Source: Diphasiastrum complanatum (taxonomy: Eukaryota; Streptophyta; Lycopodiopsida; Lycopodiales; Lycopodiaceae). Taken from it: a DNA stretch of 64,000 nucleotides. Location of the stretch: contig CM055093.1 in assembly GCA_029204225.1 (NCBI GenBank), positions 24,533,912-24,597,911 of the forward strand, read 5' to 3'. A program made the position numbers and the translations under genes. The first letter of the stretch is position 1; every line of letters begins with the position of its first letter. Positions 1 to 12,779 of this stretch are shown one piece after another. The notes under the pieces were generated by a model. That model was given only the letters and a program-made list of their open reading frames with translations. It had not been told where the DNA came from and searched no databases.

Positions 1-589
1 ACTGAGTTCAAAGGATTCTCTATAGTTTTCCCAGCGAAATTAGAGTAGGAAGAAGCCAGCACCTTCATCGCTGTACAGTTAAAGACCTACATCCGATTTC
101 CAGGGAAAAAGCTACTGGTTCTCAGCGAGTTAGAAGCCAAAAAAGAGGAGCAGGGCCAGCGCTGCCAGTGCTTCTGAAAATATGGTTTTTCAACAAGTTT
201 TTGAGCCCCAACGTCAGAGATTTGGAGCAAGAGGATTCCTACCAGATCGGCGAGTAGGAGACTTCTGAAATTTCAGAATTCAGAAGGGTTTTTGGACTTC
301 AGATTTGCCTTTTTGTGGACAAGTTGGATTGCAATCAGACCAGCGAGCTACTATCCTCAAAAAACCGGGAAATTTAGCACCGTTTTGAAGCCTCAAACTG
401 GCATTTTTCGGAACAGCAGGTCTGAAATTTTGGGGAAAAGAGCTGAAAGGGTTCCTCTTCATTCTTTCTTTGGAAGTACAGTCCTCAGAAACAGCTAAGT
501 CATCTTTCCTTTCCCTTGTACAGTTGTAAATTAGTCTTTTAGACTTTTTTTCCTTCAGAAGTTAAGGTAGCTCTCTTTCAGTTTCGAAG
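1..589 (+). other. Untranslated leader of the gypsy element
   Basis: No long reading frame or recognisable domain is present before the ATG at 590. I do not see the usual TGGTATCAGAGC primer-binding site, so it and the 5' LTR must lie upstream of base 1. The short frames here have no family features. The segment is read as the transcribed leader between primer-binding site and gag. Confidence 0.6.
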
Positions 590-3500
590 ATGACCACTCC
601 TCAGGGACCTGATCAACCCCAGGAGAGAGGCTTCGACGAACTTGAAACAGAAGCCTTGGCTTACAGAAAAGGGAAGGAACCCATGGAAGTAGAAGAACAG
701 GAACAGTTCGCCGAAGAACTCGACGAACTGGTTACCAAGGAGCAGTTCCTCCAATTGGTAACAGAGGTGGATGAACTGAAGCTGGCATTAGCCAATTTCA
801 AGTCCAGTGTGGACAACTCGTTCGCTGAACTCAAAAACTTGATTTTGAGCTCTGCGAAAGGAAGCCTTCCCTCCACTTCTCAGTTATCCCCTTCTCCACT
901 TCCATCAGTTTCGGGTGAGACTTTACGGTCTCACCCCAGTGTTTTTAAAGATTTAAAGCCTCCTACTTTTAATGGGGAAGAGAAGGATAGAAATGCAGAT
1001 ATTCTACAAACCTTCCTCAGCAAATGGAAGAACATTCATGCTCTTAAACAGACCCCTGACCATTTGCAAGCAATTGAGGCCAGTCTTTCTTTAGGGCCTA
1101 TGGCCTATAAGTGGTGGTTAAATCTCCAGGAGACTGGGCAGACTCCCCGGTCATGGAAAGCTTTTGAAGAAGCTTTCCTAAGAGAATTTCTACCAGAGAA
1201 TGAACTTGATAGAGCCTGGGAAGCCTGGGAAAGAACAGTAATGGACAAGTCCCTCATCCAATATATCTCGCAGTATCGAGAGGCAATTTTAAAGATTAAA
1301 AATATTTATGACTATCAAAAAATCAGGGGATTTGTCCATGGCCTCAAAGATGAATATAAAGTAGAGGTCCAGAGAAACTCACCTACTACCCTTGAGCAAG
1401 CTCTCAGATATGCTCAAATCTATGATGATTCAGTGGGTAGGAAGAGAGCGAGACAACAACCACTTTTTGAGCAGCTTCCTCAGAAAGACTTTCAATTTAA
1501 AAAGAAATTTTTAAAAAGAAAGAAAGAAGATAAATTTAAAGGTGAAGCTCCTCAGAAACGCCCTTCACTCATACAGCCCTTAAAACCAGATGATTTTGAG
1601 AAAGCCAAACAAGAACGTTTGTGCTTTGTGTGTATGGGCAAGGGACACACAGTCAGACAGTGTCCCAAGGGGCCTTTCACTAAAAAAGATAAGAAAGATA
1701 AAAAACAAGTTCATCTTGTTCAGACTATATGTTTCCCCAGTGACTCGGCAGCTTCCGAGATCAAAGTGTATCATGAAGATCATGAACACTGTTGCCAGCT
1801 GACCTCTGCAATGCTAGCGAGACCCTTCAGCTTTGGGCCGCATGACCTAGTACGTATGCATGGGAAAGTTGGTAACCAGTCAGTAAGAGTCATGGTTGAT
1901 GATGGGGCAACCCATAATTTCATCAACCACACCCTGGTTAAAAAGCTTAAACTACCAGAAGTACCTAGTCAGCATAGGTACATAGTTTCATTAGCTAAGG
2001 GTGAAGATAAAAAAATATGGGAAACTATGGTAAGTAAGTTAAATCTTGGTATTCAGGGGTACCAAGATCAAATAAACTTTCAGATAATGCACCTGGATCG
2101 AACAGACATTGTTTTCGGGAGAGATTGGCTCTACAGTTTAGGACCTTCCCTCCACAGAAACTATCAGGAGAACACCCTCAACTTTCAGTATAAAGGCCGA
2201 GAGATCCAGTTGCATGGGGAGCATGATGTTCCCAACAGCCCTATGGTCTGCAGTTCAGAGCTCTGTCAGCTAATCGGAGACGAAGACCATCAGGTATTCT
2301 TATGTGACTTTCAGTTTATTCCTGAAGTTTCTATTTCCAGTTCTATTCAGCAGAAAATCAGTAAATTAGAAACTTTATTGTCTAAATTTAAAGATGTTTT
2401 TCCTGAAGATTTGCCACATGGTTTACCACCTAGCAGAGAGGTAGATCATGTAATAAACCTAGTACCAGGTACAGCACCTGTTTCTAAACCTCCGTATCGG
2501 GTCAGCCGAACAGAGGATGAAGAAATAACTAGGCAGTTAACAGACTATCTTGGGAAAGGCCAAATTCAGACCAGTAGTTCACCATGGGCCTCACCAGTCC
2601 TATTGGTGAAAAAGAAGGAGGGGTCTATGCGTCTTTGCGTAGATTACAGAGCCCTCAATAAAGTCACAATTAAGAATAAATACCCTATGCCTCGGGCAGA
2701 CGAGTTGTTTGATCAACTCGACGGGGCTAAGTTTTTCAGCAAAATAGACCTCAGATCGGGATATCATCAAGTCCGTATAAAATCGGAAGATGTCTCGAAA
2801 ACAGCTTTTAGGACTCGTCACGGTCATTATGAGTTTAAGGTGATGCCATTTGGGCTCACAAATGCTCCAGCTACCTTTATGACCTTGATGAACAGTGTCC
2901 TCAGACCATACTTGGGTAAATTTGTAGTCGTATTTTTAGATGACATCCTCGTTTACAGCAAAACCAGGAAGGAGCATCTAAAACACCTCAGAAAGGTGTT
3001 TCAACTGCTCAGAAAGCATAAGCTTTATGCTAAACAATCCAAGTGTGAATTCCTCGTTGAAGAAGTAGCATATTTGGGTCACATTATCTCTTCAGATGGG
3101 ATTAAGATGGACCCAAATAAGGTTAAAGCCATACTCAGTTGGCTGAGACCTCAGAATATTTTGGAACTTCAAATCTTTCTTGGTCTGGCGGGATATTACA
3201 GACGATTTGTCAAGGAATATGCTCAGATAGCAGTCCCTATGACAAATCTCCTTAAGGGGAAGGGAAAGGAGTTCATTTGGGAGTCCGCACAACAGGAGAG
3301 CTTTGATGCTCTCAAAACAGCCTTAGCTACAGCACCAGTTTTAAAGGTCGTCGACCCCAATCAGCTATTTGTGGTCGAAACAGATGCTAGCGACTTTGCA
3401 GTAGGTGCTGTGCTAACTCAGGGTGGACGACCAGTTGCGTTCGAGAGTAAAAAACTCGAGCCAGCACAGACTAGGTATAGTGCCTATGAAAAGGAACTCT

Positions 3501-5128
3501 TTTCTATAGTCCATGCCCTTAAGACTTGGAGGCATTATTTGTATGGTGCCAACTTTGAGGTCCTGACAGACCATGAGAGTCTCAGATACCTTTGCAATCA
3601 ACCTGAGCTTAGAGGTCGGAAAGCTCGTTGGGCAGAGTTGATGCAAGAGTTTGACATGTCTATCAGATATAGGCGTGGAAAATTCAATACAGTAGCAGAT
3701 GCCCTTAGCAGAATGCCTATGATAAACGAGTTGAGTTTTACTCAGATTCGTAATGAGTTACTCGAGTCCTTGAGAGGGAAATGCCAGCATGATGCATTCT
3801 TCTCTATTATCTGGAACTCAGTCCAGAACAGACAGTTACAGACTCCAGAACCAGTTCCCGGGGCTGGTGCCAATTCATCCAAGAATACGGCAGCTTCCGT
3901 TGAGGATGATGATGAGTCCGAGTATATGTGGTCAGATGACGTTGAGGATTCTGAGCCTGTATTACCCAAGCAAACCCCAGTGGTTGAGGGTCAGTTGACT
4001 CAAGGATTCAAATGGAAACAGTATTCCATTCAGGATGAGTACTTGCTCTATAGAGATAGAGTATGTGTCCCTAATTCAGAGGATTATAGGCAGCAGGTCC
4101 TATATGAATGTCATGAAAATCCTAGCGCGGGACACCCAGGCATACAGAAGACCTATGAGCTTCTTCGTAGGCAATTTTTCTGGCCCAGTATGAAAAAGGA
4201 CGTCCACCAGTATGTAACCAGTTGCCAGAAATGTCAAGTAAATAAAGCAGAGCGTTTAAAGGCAGGAGGGTTGTTGCATCCCTTAGAAATACCAGCTGGT
4301 AAATGGGAGAGTATCTCCATGGATTTTATAGTAGGCCTGCCTAAAACCCAAAAGGGTAATGACGCTATATGGGTCACAGTTGACCGTCTGACCAAAATGG
4401 CTCATTTCATTCCGACCAAAACAACCGTTAGAGCTCCAGAGTTAGCGAGGTTGTTTGTAGACGGGCTATTTAAATTGTACGGTCTACCTTCCGGCATAGT
4501 CAGCGACCGGGACAGTAAGTTTACTGGAAATTTTTGGAGGGCAGTATTCCATCATCTCCATACTAAACTTAATATGAGTACCACCGACCATCCACAGACG
4601 GACGGTCAAATAGAAAGGGTAAATCAAGTGCTGGAGGATATGCTTCGTGCATACGTCAGCAAGAAGCAGACTAATTGGGAGGAGTATCTCTCGATATTAG
4701 AGTTTGCTTACAACAGTACCAAACATTCAGCTACGGGAGACAGCCCATTTATGATGATGTACGGTTTTCAGCCACGCTCACCCACAGCTGTAGGGTTTAA
4801 ACAAGAAAAAGTTGAAGCAGCCAGAAACTTTTTAGAGGACCTAAACCAGATGATAGAACATGCTAAGCGTAGCATTAGACAGTCCCAGGATCGAGCCAGG
4901 CATTATGCAGATCCACACAGACCGGATGTGCAGTTCTCCACTGGTGAGAAAGTCTACCTGAGAGTCCCAGTTGACTCTAAAACCCTCAAATCAGGAGTGT
5001 GTGCTAAGTTGTCTCCAAGGTATTGTGGTCCCTTTACCATCAGTAGGAGACTAGGCGAGGTCACCTATGAACTAGAACTCCCACACAGCAGTAAGGTTTT
5101 TCCAGTCTTTCATGTAAGTCAGTTATGA
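590..5128 (+). CDS. Gag-Pol polyprotein of a Ty3/gypsy chromovirus
   Basis: A single 1512-codon frame encodes capsid and all replication enzymes. Gag capsid lies at about residues 110-285. A CCHC zinc knuckle ([14 protein letters not shown]) lies near 345-358. The aspartic protease has its active site in DDGATHNF near 437. Reverse transcriptase runs from about 660 to 850 with VDYRALNK and the FLDD motif. RNase H (ETDAS ... EKEL ... LTDHESL) follows near 925-1015. Integrase has an HHCC zinc domain near 1175-1220 and a D,D,E core in [15 protein letters not shown] and DGQIERVNQ, then a GPF-type module ending in FPVFHVSQL. The ATG at 590 opens the frame just after the leader. All catalytic residues I can check are present, so this is a young copy. 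The frame stops at TGA 5126-5128, before the chromodomain, which continues in the same frame. Confidence 0.93.
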   Translation: MTTPQGPDQPQERGFDELETEALAYRKGKEPMEVEEQEQFAEELDELVTKEQFLQLVTEVDELKLALANFKSSVDNSFAELKNLILSSAKGSLPSTSQLSPSPLPSVSGETLRSHPSVFKDLKPPTFNGEEKDRNADILQTFLSKWKNIHALKQTPDHLQAIEASLSLGPMAYKWWLNLQETGQTPRSWKAFEEAFLREFLPENELDRAWEAWERTVMDKSLIQYISQYREAILKIKNIYDYQKIRGFVHGLKDEYKVEVQRNSPTTLEQALRYAQIYDDSVGRKRARQQPLFEQLPQKDFQFKKKFLKRKKEDKFKGEAPQKRPSLIQPLKPDDFEKAKQERLCFVCMGKGHTVRQCPKGPFTKKDKKDKKQVHLVQTICFPSDSAASEIKVYHEDHEHCCQLTSAMLARPFSFGPHDLVRMHGKVGNQSVRVMVDDGATHNFINHTLVKKLKLPEVPSQHRYIVSLAKGEDKKIWETMVSKLNLGIQGYQDQINFQIMHLDRTDIVFGRDWLYSLGPSLHRNYQENTLNFQYKGREIQLHGEHDVPNSPMVCSSELCQLIGDEDHQVFLCDFQFIPEVSISSSIQQKISKLETLLSKFKDVFPEDLPHGLPPSREVDHVINLVPGTAPVSKPPYRVSRTEDEEITRQLTDYLGKGQIQTSSSPWASPVLLVKKKEGSMRLCVDYRALNKVTIKNKYPMPRADELFDQLDGAKFFSKIDLRSGYHQVRIKSEDVSKTAFRTRHGHYEFKVMPFGLTNAPATFMTLMNSVLRPYLGKFVVVFLDDILVYSKTRKEHLKHLRKVFQLLRKHKLYAKQSKCEFLVEEVAYLGHIISSDGIKMDPNKVKAILSWLRPQNILELQIFLGLAGYYRRFVKEYAQIAVPMTNLLKGKGKEFIWESAQQESFDALKTALATAPVLKVVDPNQLFVVETDASDFAVGAVLTQGGRPVAFESKKLEPAQTRYSAYEKELFSIVHALKTWRHYLYGANFEVLTDHESLRYLCNQPELRGRKARWAELMQEFDMSIRYRRGKFNTVADALSRMPMINELSFTQIRNELLESLRGKCQHDAFFSIIWNSVQNRQLQTPEPVPGAGANSSKNTAASVEDDDESEYMWSDDVEDSEPVLPKQTPVVEGQLTQGFKWKQYSIQDEYLLYRDRVCVPNSEDYRQQVLYECHENPSAGHPGIQKTYELLRRQFFWPSMKKDVHQYVTSCQKCQVNKAERLKAGGLLHPLEIPAGKWESISMDFIVGLPKTQKGNDAIWVTVDRLTKMAHFIPTKTTVRAPELARLFVDGLFKLYGLPSGIVSDRDSKFTGNFWRAVFHHLHTKLNMSTTDHPQTDGQIERVNQVLEDMLRAYVSKKQTNWEEYLSILEFAYNSTKHSATGDSPFMMMYGFQPRSPTAVGFKQEKVEAARNFLEDLNQMIEHAKRSIRQSQDRARHYADPHRPDVQFSTGEKVYLRVPVDSKTLKSGVCAKLSPRYCGPFTISRRLGEVTYELELPHSSKVFPVFHVSQL

Positions 5129-5377
5129 AAAGCCTTAACCAGATCAGACAATCTGGTAGGGGACAGTGTTCTAGTTCTCCCAATGGATCCTCAGCAACCT
5201 CCACATGAACCAGAGGAGATTCTTGATAGTAGAGAGACGCAGACTCGTCATACTCTATACCGAGAATATCTGGTTAAGTGGAATGATCAGCCTGTTGAGA
5301 ATGCCACTTGGGAAAGAGGCAGCGTCCTTCGCAAGATTTTTCCAGACTTTGTCTTAGAGGACCAAGACGGTTCTTAA
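5129..5377 (+). pseudogene. Chromodomain tail cut off from Pol by an in-frame stop
   Basis: This stretch continues the gag-pol frame past the TGA at 5126-5128 and stays open to the stop at 5375-5377. It contains the chromodomain core YLVKWNDQPVENATWE, which in chromoviruses binds modified histone tails and guides integration. Unless the stop is read through, the integrase loses this module. A C-to-T change at a CGA codon is one simple origin; I infer this and cannot see the ancestral base. The rest of the polyprotein is intact, so the stop looks recent. Confidence 0.8.
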
Positions 5378-5388
5378 GGGGGAGGGAG
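5376..5388 (+). promoter_or_regulatory. Polypurine tract (plus-strand primer site)
   Basis: A run AAGGGGGAGGGAG lies directly before the TGTTACGAG terminus. Position and composition are those of the purine tract that primes plus-strand DNA synthesis in LTR retrotransposons. Confidence 0.8.
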
Positions 5389-6082
5389 TGTTACGAGCTC
5401 GTAACCAGTGCCGAACCCTAGAGAACACAGATAGGTCAGATACCACAGTCAGGGTCGTGTCCAGTGTACATGACCAACAGGGCAAGACAGTGTGAGTAGT
5501 GTGCCCCAGCACGGTCCATAGCCATGGCGGGTCTAACACAGCCTAGGGACCCTGTCAGCAGGATAGGGCCCCCAGTTGGGTCCCGACGTGCAGTCGGCCA
5601 CGTGGCCGACACTTGGTAGTTGCATGCTACCAGTCCTCACACTGGGCTAGGAGGGGCTTACTCTATATCAGGGAGTAGGCAAGGTTGGGTGGATCAGTGA
5701 GTGTTTGCCCTACTGTGGTGTTAGTGTAATAGATCCGAACACCACAGTAGGGCAAACACTCACTGATCCACCCAACCTTGCCTACTCCCTGATATAGAGT
5801 AAGCCCCTCCTAGCCCAATGTGAGGACTGGTAGCATGCAACTGCCAAGTGTCGGCCACGTGGCACTGACGTGGCCGACTGCACGTCGGGACCCAACTGGG
5901 GGTCCTATCCTGCTGACAGGGTCCCTAGGCTGTGTTAGACCCGCCATGGCTATGGACCGTGCTGGGGCACACTACTCACACTGTCTTGCCCTGTTGGTCA
6001 TGTACATTGGACACGACCCTGACTATGGTATCTGACCTATCTGTGTTCTCTAGGGTTCGGCACTGGTTACGAGCTCGTAACA
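5389..6082. repeat. Large palindrome in the position of the 3' LTR
   Basis: Left arm 5389-5722 and right arm 5738-6082 are inverted copies with a 15-nt centre (5723-5737). By eye they differ by about five substitutions, all transitions, and one 11-bp indel near the GGCCACGTGGCC region. The block starts TG and ends CA like an LTR. It sits immediately after the polypurine tract and immediately before the flanking LINE. The outer ends also contain the short palindrome GTTACGAGCTCGTAAC. Either this family has a palindromic LTR, or the 3' LTR was replaced by a back-to-back copy of its own start. No conventional LTR is present at this end. Confidence 0.9.
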
Positions 6083-7351
6083 GCATGACCCAGACACACG
6101 ATGCCACCTCTTTTCTTCGACTGTTTCTCCAGTGGCACTGTATTCAGCAGAGACATGGTGCCCAAGCTTATCTAGAGACACTTGGAGTGACATCTTGCAT
6201 TTGCAGATTCACATGCTTAGCCGGATGATTCGGGTCCTCAAGAGATTATTCTGGCAGAGTTTGCTTCTCCTCCACTGTCGAGGCTATTTTCAGGATTATC
6301 ACATTCATTCACAGAATCTCAGAGCTTGACTCCTCCAGATACGTGGTAGCGGCTTTTACATCTTCTCGCACTTTGGCTGGGCAGCGGGCTAAGTCTTCAT
6401 GGTTTCAGTATGCTTCAGACTTTTTACATAGCTGGAGATTATCTATGTCTGACCTCCCCGATGGGACTCATGCGTTCATTCGCAAACAGATCTGCAGAGC
6501 ATACATACATACTGTTTGGTCTCATCTTGATCCTACACGGGTTAAGCTTCAGTTCTACCACATTCACTTTCTTCACTTGGATGCTTCAGGGCTTCCCGGT
6601 AGACCGAGTTATCTCTCTCAGCCATTGTCTTTTGGCCTGCGCTACCGCATAGGTCAGCTTCGTGTCTCTCCTCATCAGCTCGCTATTGAGACCGGCAGAT
6701 ACACAAACATGCCACAACCATTACGGATCTGTCGGTGCTGTACATTGCAGGAGGTTGAGGATGACTTTCACTTTATTTTCTTATGTCCAACTTACTATGA
6801 GATCAGAGGCAAATACCACTGTCTCTATCGGGACACTCCACTCACGCTTGGTTCCTTCTTTGCCTACTCGGATGCGAGATGTGTTGGTTTACTTTTGCGA
6901 GAGTTGTTCTCCTTGAGATCTTCACTTTTGTCAGATGATCAGGATGTTGACCACAACAGACACATATTACACTTTACTTTCAGAAAAGAGTTAGGGAGGA
7001 TACTTCTGATAGTGAGATTGACATTCTAGCGCGCCGACAGAAGCTCCAGCGTCTTCCTCGACCATCCAGAGTTCGTCATCAGAGGCCACCATGTGCCTCA
7101 CACCAGATCACAAAGGTTTTCTCTTTCAGTTAGTGAGTTTTATTCCTCCGCGTAGCTGGTGGTTAAGCTACTGCTTTTGTACCCTCACCATAGTTGGAGG
7201 TTAAGCTTTGGTTTTATTTCTAGTTTATTTTTGTTTTTTAGCTTTAGTTGATAGAAATAAGTCCAACATGGACAATGCTCCTTTCTGATGTACTTCTTCT
7301 TTGTCTTATGTGCCCAAGGGCACCCGATAGACATTAATATATTCTATTCTA
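6083..7351 (+). mobile_element. LINE fragment, family B, 3' part
   Basis: The C-terminal part of a LINE ORF2 followed by its 3' untranslated region, cut at 6083 by the gypsy insertion. The 3' end has the stem-loop GTGCC-CAAG-GGCAC (7310-7323), then ATTAAT and a TATTC-type tail ending near 7351. Its terminal region (CAATGCTCC upstream of the stem-loop) matches the LINE ending at 37590, so I group both as family B. The next LINE piece starts directly after the tail. Confidence 0.85.
6100..7029 (+). pseudogene. LINE ORF2 C-terminal region with zinc-binding motif
   Basis: Translation gives the end of the reverse transcriptase thumb in a shifted frame (about 6100-6230), then a continuous frame 6343-7029. 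That frame has CRCCTLQEVEDDFHFIFLCP, a CxxC...HxxxxC cluster resembling the zf-RVT domain at the end of plant L1 ORF2. The usual role of that tail is binding the element RNA. The catalytic RT and endonuclease are absent because the upstream part was separated by the gypsy insertion. Frameshifts near 6130-6300 make it dead. Confidence 0.8.
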
Positions 7352-9280
<1,929 letters not shown>

Positions 9281-9283
<3 letters not shown>

Positions 9284-10654
9284 GGCCAAGGATGGCAGAT
9301 CTCCATCGTGTTCCACCTGCAGTGATGGCCTAGCTCCCACCTGCTGGTGCCCTTCGCTGCAGCCTGCCACTACTTGCCTCCATCGTGTTGTTGTTGGCAC
9401 CCTCCATCGCTGGCCCTCCATCGCTGCTCTACCCTGACTGTTTGCACCTGTCCCATCGCTTCTGTCCATCGCTGATGGTGCATAGCCTTTTCCTCAAATT
9501 TGTAAAATGCCTTGTTGCAAAGGTCCCCTTAATCCTGATCCATCTTCTATTTCCAGCATTGCTTCAATCTCACTTCCAATGCCCGCTGCAGTTCCTATCT
9601 CTCCATCAAATCCTAGTCCCAACAATGAATCTATTGTAGCTCTTCCCTTGACTCCAAAAACTCCAGAAGAACCTGCTTCTCTCCCCACATTTACCTTAGT
9701 CCTTCTTCTTCGTGAAGATCAACTCCTTCTATTCGAATACCTCAACAATCACAGAGAGCAACTCGTTTCCCATGACTCTCTACTTCTTGCTGTGCAATCG
9801 CACCTTCAGAAGCTAGACTCTTCTATTGAAACACTCAAGAATGAAGTTGCAGTTCTCAAAAGTGAAACTTCTTCCCAAATCGCTACTTCAGCTAAAATTC
9901 AATAGCTCAAAAGTCAGGTTGAATAGCACCATACGGCTGTCAAATCATGGGCAGATATACTTAAAGGTTCGTCTACAGTTGTTTCTCCACCCTCGCCTTC
10001 ACCTTCATTTATCTCAGCCACGTTCACTGAGGGCCGTCTACGAGAGCACAAAGCTCTCAATGTTCCTGTTAGAGGTATTCCGAACTCCCAAAATGCTATT
10101 GAAGAAGCTGAAAAGTTTTTGGAAGGACATCTTCAGCACCATAGCAAAGGTATGGAAACTGCCTGGCAACCTAAGAAGGACCCAGATACTCTTGTCATCC
10201 ACTTCACGTCAGTGTCTCACCGGCGCGAAGTTTTAGGGAAACGATCTAAATCACGTGATACCAAAATCTATTTGGATGAAGATCTTACTTTCATCCAAGT
10301 CCAAGAACGTAAAAAGGCAAGACAGGAAGCTCTATCTACTGGCAAACGACTTATCCATCGCGATGGCATTATCAGATTTGTGGATCGTAAGCCTATAGTT
10401 AATGAGAATCTTAATTCTGAGTTAGAGAATTGAAGAGATGTCCAGTTGAGCATGTAAATAGTACACGTACCATATAATCCTGGCCATATCTCTCTTCCTA
10501 GTTAATTTGGTTTTAGTTTGTTTGTTTCGACGACATTAATCCGTCTTGTTTCCATCTTATCTGATGTACCGGTTTTGTCTTATACGCCTTTCGGCATGGA
10601 AAAGACATTAATAAAGCTTTCTTTCTTTCTTTCTTTCTCTCTCTCTCTCTCTCT
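9281..10654 (+). mobile_element. ORF1-only LINE derivative (HAL1-like), complete ends
   Basis: Starts AGCGGCCAAGGATGGC at the end of a (CT)n tract, the same start as the LINE at 28499. It has the 5' region with repeated CCATCGCTG units, an ORF1 and then directly a 3' UTR, stem-loop region CGCC-TTTC-GGCA (10585-10596), ATTAATAAAGC and a CTTT/CT tail at 10621-10654. No endonuclease or RT sequence lies between ORF1 and the 3' UTR. The 3' UTR closely resembles that of 11182-12394, so this is a family rather than a one-off deletion. It must depend on proteins from full-length LINEs. Confidence 0.8.
9507..10433 (+). pseudogene. LINE ORF1 protein, frameshifted
   Basis: The N-terminal frame (9507-9905) gives a Ser/Pro-rich region with ISPSNPSPNNESIVALPLTP, then a coiled-coil-like helix (HLQKLDSSIETLKNEVAVLK), and stops. 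The C-terminal frame (10119-10433) gives the RRM-like and C-terminal region, with TLVIHFTSVSHRREVLGKRS and IYLDEDLTFIQVQERKKARQ. This layout matches L1 ORF1p of the coiled-coil/RRM/CTD type, an RNA-binding trimer that coats element RNA. A stop at 9903-9905 and shifts between the pieces break it. Confidence 0.75.
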
Positions 10655-11107
10655 TGAGGAGGAGGAGACTCGATATTGATACACATTCCCTGATACAGAC
10701 AGAGATCCAAGGTACCCATAGGCTACGATTCAGATGGAGAGGCCGAGATTCCAGATTCCTTCATACATCGGCAGCAGAGACCATGTCGACGGCCAGACAG
10801 ACAGACAGTCAGTCATTAGGCCATGGCAGCACAGATGACACCGACAGCCTACCCGGCGGCAGAGGTCCATGGCACATCCAGTGACACCTTCACAGCATAC
10901 CATTCACCATTTCTTCCAGGCGGATAGGCATCATGATATACGATTCCAGGCTGTTGGACCCTGACTAGGCCAGCCATCTTTATGCATTGTATTTGCAGTT
11001 ATTGTTTTATAGATGATTGAGCTTTAAGCTCCTAGTCGATGTGCACACTTGACATGTACCTTTTCTGAGTCCTATGTACCTTAGGGTATTCAAGGACATT
11101 AATAAAA

Positions 11108-11181
<74 letters not shown>
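10655..11181 (+). mobile_element. Severely truncated LINE 3' end
   Basis: Starts at the end of the previous CT tail and ends with stem-loop TACC-TTAG-GGTA (11077-11088), ATTAATAAAATC and (TC)n at 11112-11181. The 5' two thirds (10655-10980) is probably the very end of an ORF2 plus 3' UTR; I cannot identify a domain in it. Confidence 0.75.
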
Positions 11182-11184
<3 letters not shown>

Positions 11185-12320
11185 GCACAACCTCTCCAGC
11201 GCAATGGCGCGCTAGGCACGTGCTGCTGCTCGTGCCTGCTACTACGCCTCCTTAGCCCTGTACTGCGCCTCCATACTGCGCCAGTACTACTACACTATCG
11301 TTGCTTGCGGATCCCTCTAGCGCTATGGTGATCTAAGATTTGAGCACCCTACACCTGAGTGGTATTTGTTTCGTAGCAGAACTAAATCTTCCATAGCAAA
11401 TTGCGGAAATTACTCATGGCCAAGAATAAGTAGGGAGGTAAGAGGGGGAGCTCCACTCCTTGCTCGCTTGCAGTTTTGCAAGTCACACCTCCAACTGCAC
11501 CATCTTCTTTGTATTCCATCGTTTCAGCCTCAATGACTTCTGCACCTCCAGCTAGGCCTGCTCCAAGGTCTAGATCTCATCTGTCTCACGCCATCCCTAT
11601 CTCTCCTTCTTTGCCTACTAATAATAATGAGCCCAACATTGCTCTTCCCTTAACCCCCTATCAGGTTTCGATGTTTCTATCCACTCCAACAAAAGATCTG
11701 ACTCAGTGATCAATGCCCAGTAAAAGACGATCCAGCAGTTGCTTTCACATATGCAGCGACTTGAATCTTCCATAGCAGAGGTTAAGAAAGAGGTCACAGA
11801 GGCTAAAGAAAAAATACCGACATCAACGGAAACTATCCACGAAAGGGAAGAACAACACCATAAGGAGGCTTCATCGGTAGACGTCCTTAAACGTCTAGGT
11901 AAATCAAGTGCCCCAGTCTCTTTCATCTCTGCTACATTCACTGAGAGCCGGTTGTGAGAACATAAGGCCCTCAATGTCCATGTAAGAGGCATCCCTAACT
12001 CTTAGGATGCTCTTGGAGAAGCCAAAAAGTTTCTAGATGAAAACCTCCAACATCATAGCAATGATTTGGATACAGCTTGGCTAATGATTTGGATCAGAGA
12101 TGGGAACATTCATTTTGTTGAGATCAAGCATAAAGCTAATATTGAGAGTGTAGTTTCAACTGAGTTAGAGCAAAGTTTAGAGAAATGAAGAGTTGTCCAA
12201 TTGAACATGTAAATTAATGCAGTTATTTTGTTTCGATGGCACTGATCCGTCTAGCTTCCCATCATACTTGGATGTACTTCTCTCGTCTTATATGCCTTTT
12301 GGCATGAAAAGACATTAATG

Positions 12321-12394
<74 letters not shown>
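11182..12394 (+). mobile_element. Second ORF1-only LINE derivative
   Basis: Begins at the end of a (CT)n tract, carries a degraded ORF1 and passes straight into the same 3' UTR as the element at 9281. The shared landmarks are a GAGTTAGAG...GAA...TGAAGAG...GTCCA junction and GATCCGTCT. It then has stem-loop ATGCC-TTTT-GGCAT (12292-12305), ATTAATGAA and (TC)n at 12323-12394. No ORF2 sequence is present. Confidence 0.77.
11476..12187 (+). pseudogene. Degraded LINE ORF1
   Basis: Fragments in several frames resemble ORF1. There is an N-terminal Ser/Pro-rich stretch (AIPISPSLPTNNNEPNIALP), a coiled-coil-like segment (QRLESSIAEVKKEVTEAKEK) and the start of the RRM region (FISATFTESRL). Most of the RRM core is missing or rearranged near 12060-12120. 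Multiple stops make it non-functional. Confidence 0.65.
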
Positions 12395-12397
<3 letters not shown>

Positions 12398-12400
12398 CAT

Positions 12401-12772
12401 ATGGATGGTAAGCCACATATATCCACTTTCATTTCAGCCACCATTTCTGAAGAGAAATTGAGAGATCAAAAAGCCCTCCATGTGAGAGTAAGGGGTATTG
12501 CTGATATGCAAGTTGCCATTCAAGAGGCGACCAGATTTTTGGAAACCACCTTAGGACACACTATACAAGGAATGGATAGAGCTTGGAGAACTAAAAAGGA
12601 TAATGCTACATTAATTATTCACTTTAAAACTCTTGAAGAGAGACGGTCAGTTTTGAGACTTAAAAACAAACTAAAGGGCACAAAAATATTTTTGGATGAT
12701 GACCTCACATTCATGCAAGTGACATTAGAGCAGAGACCAGATCAGCAGGTGGACGTGGTTCCGATGGTGTAG
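12401..12772 (+). pseudogene. LINE ORF1 RRM/CTD fused to ORF2 by deletion
   Basis: The frame encodes STFISATISEEKLRDQKALH, then VRVRGIAD and ATLIIHFKTLEERRSVLRLK, then IFLDDDLTFMQV. These are the RRM-like and C-terminal parts of ORF1p. At about 12720 it changes to ORF2 sequence encoding the GRGSDGVACLYR region of the endonuclease. The ORF1 end, the ORF1/ORF2 junction and the endonuclease start are therefore missing. The N-terminus including the coiled coil is also absent. Confidence 0.75.
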
Positions 12773-12779
12773 CATGTTT

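Larger units (their letters stand above)
1..6082 (+). mobile_element. Ty3/gypsy chromovirus, 5' end outside the window
   Basis: The window opens inside this LTR retrotransposon. It comprises an untranslated leader, one long gag-pol frame, a chromodomain segment after a stop codon, a polypurine tract at about 5376-5388 and a terminal block bounded by TG and CA. The 5' LTR and primer-binding site are not in the window. From 6083 the sequence is a LINE reading frame, so the element sits inside that LINE. Other LINE copies suggest that GCATG at 6083-6087 is the right-hand 5-bp target duplication; the left copy is off the window. Domain order PR-RT-RH-IN-chromodomain identifies the chromovirus branch. 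Confidence 0.93.
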
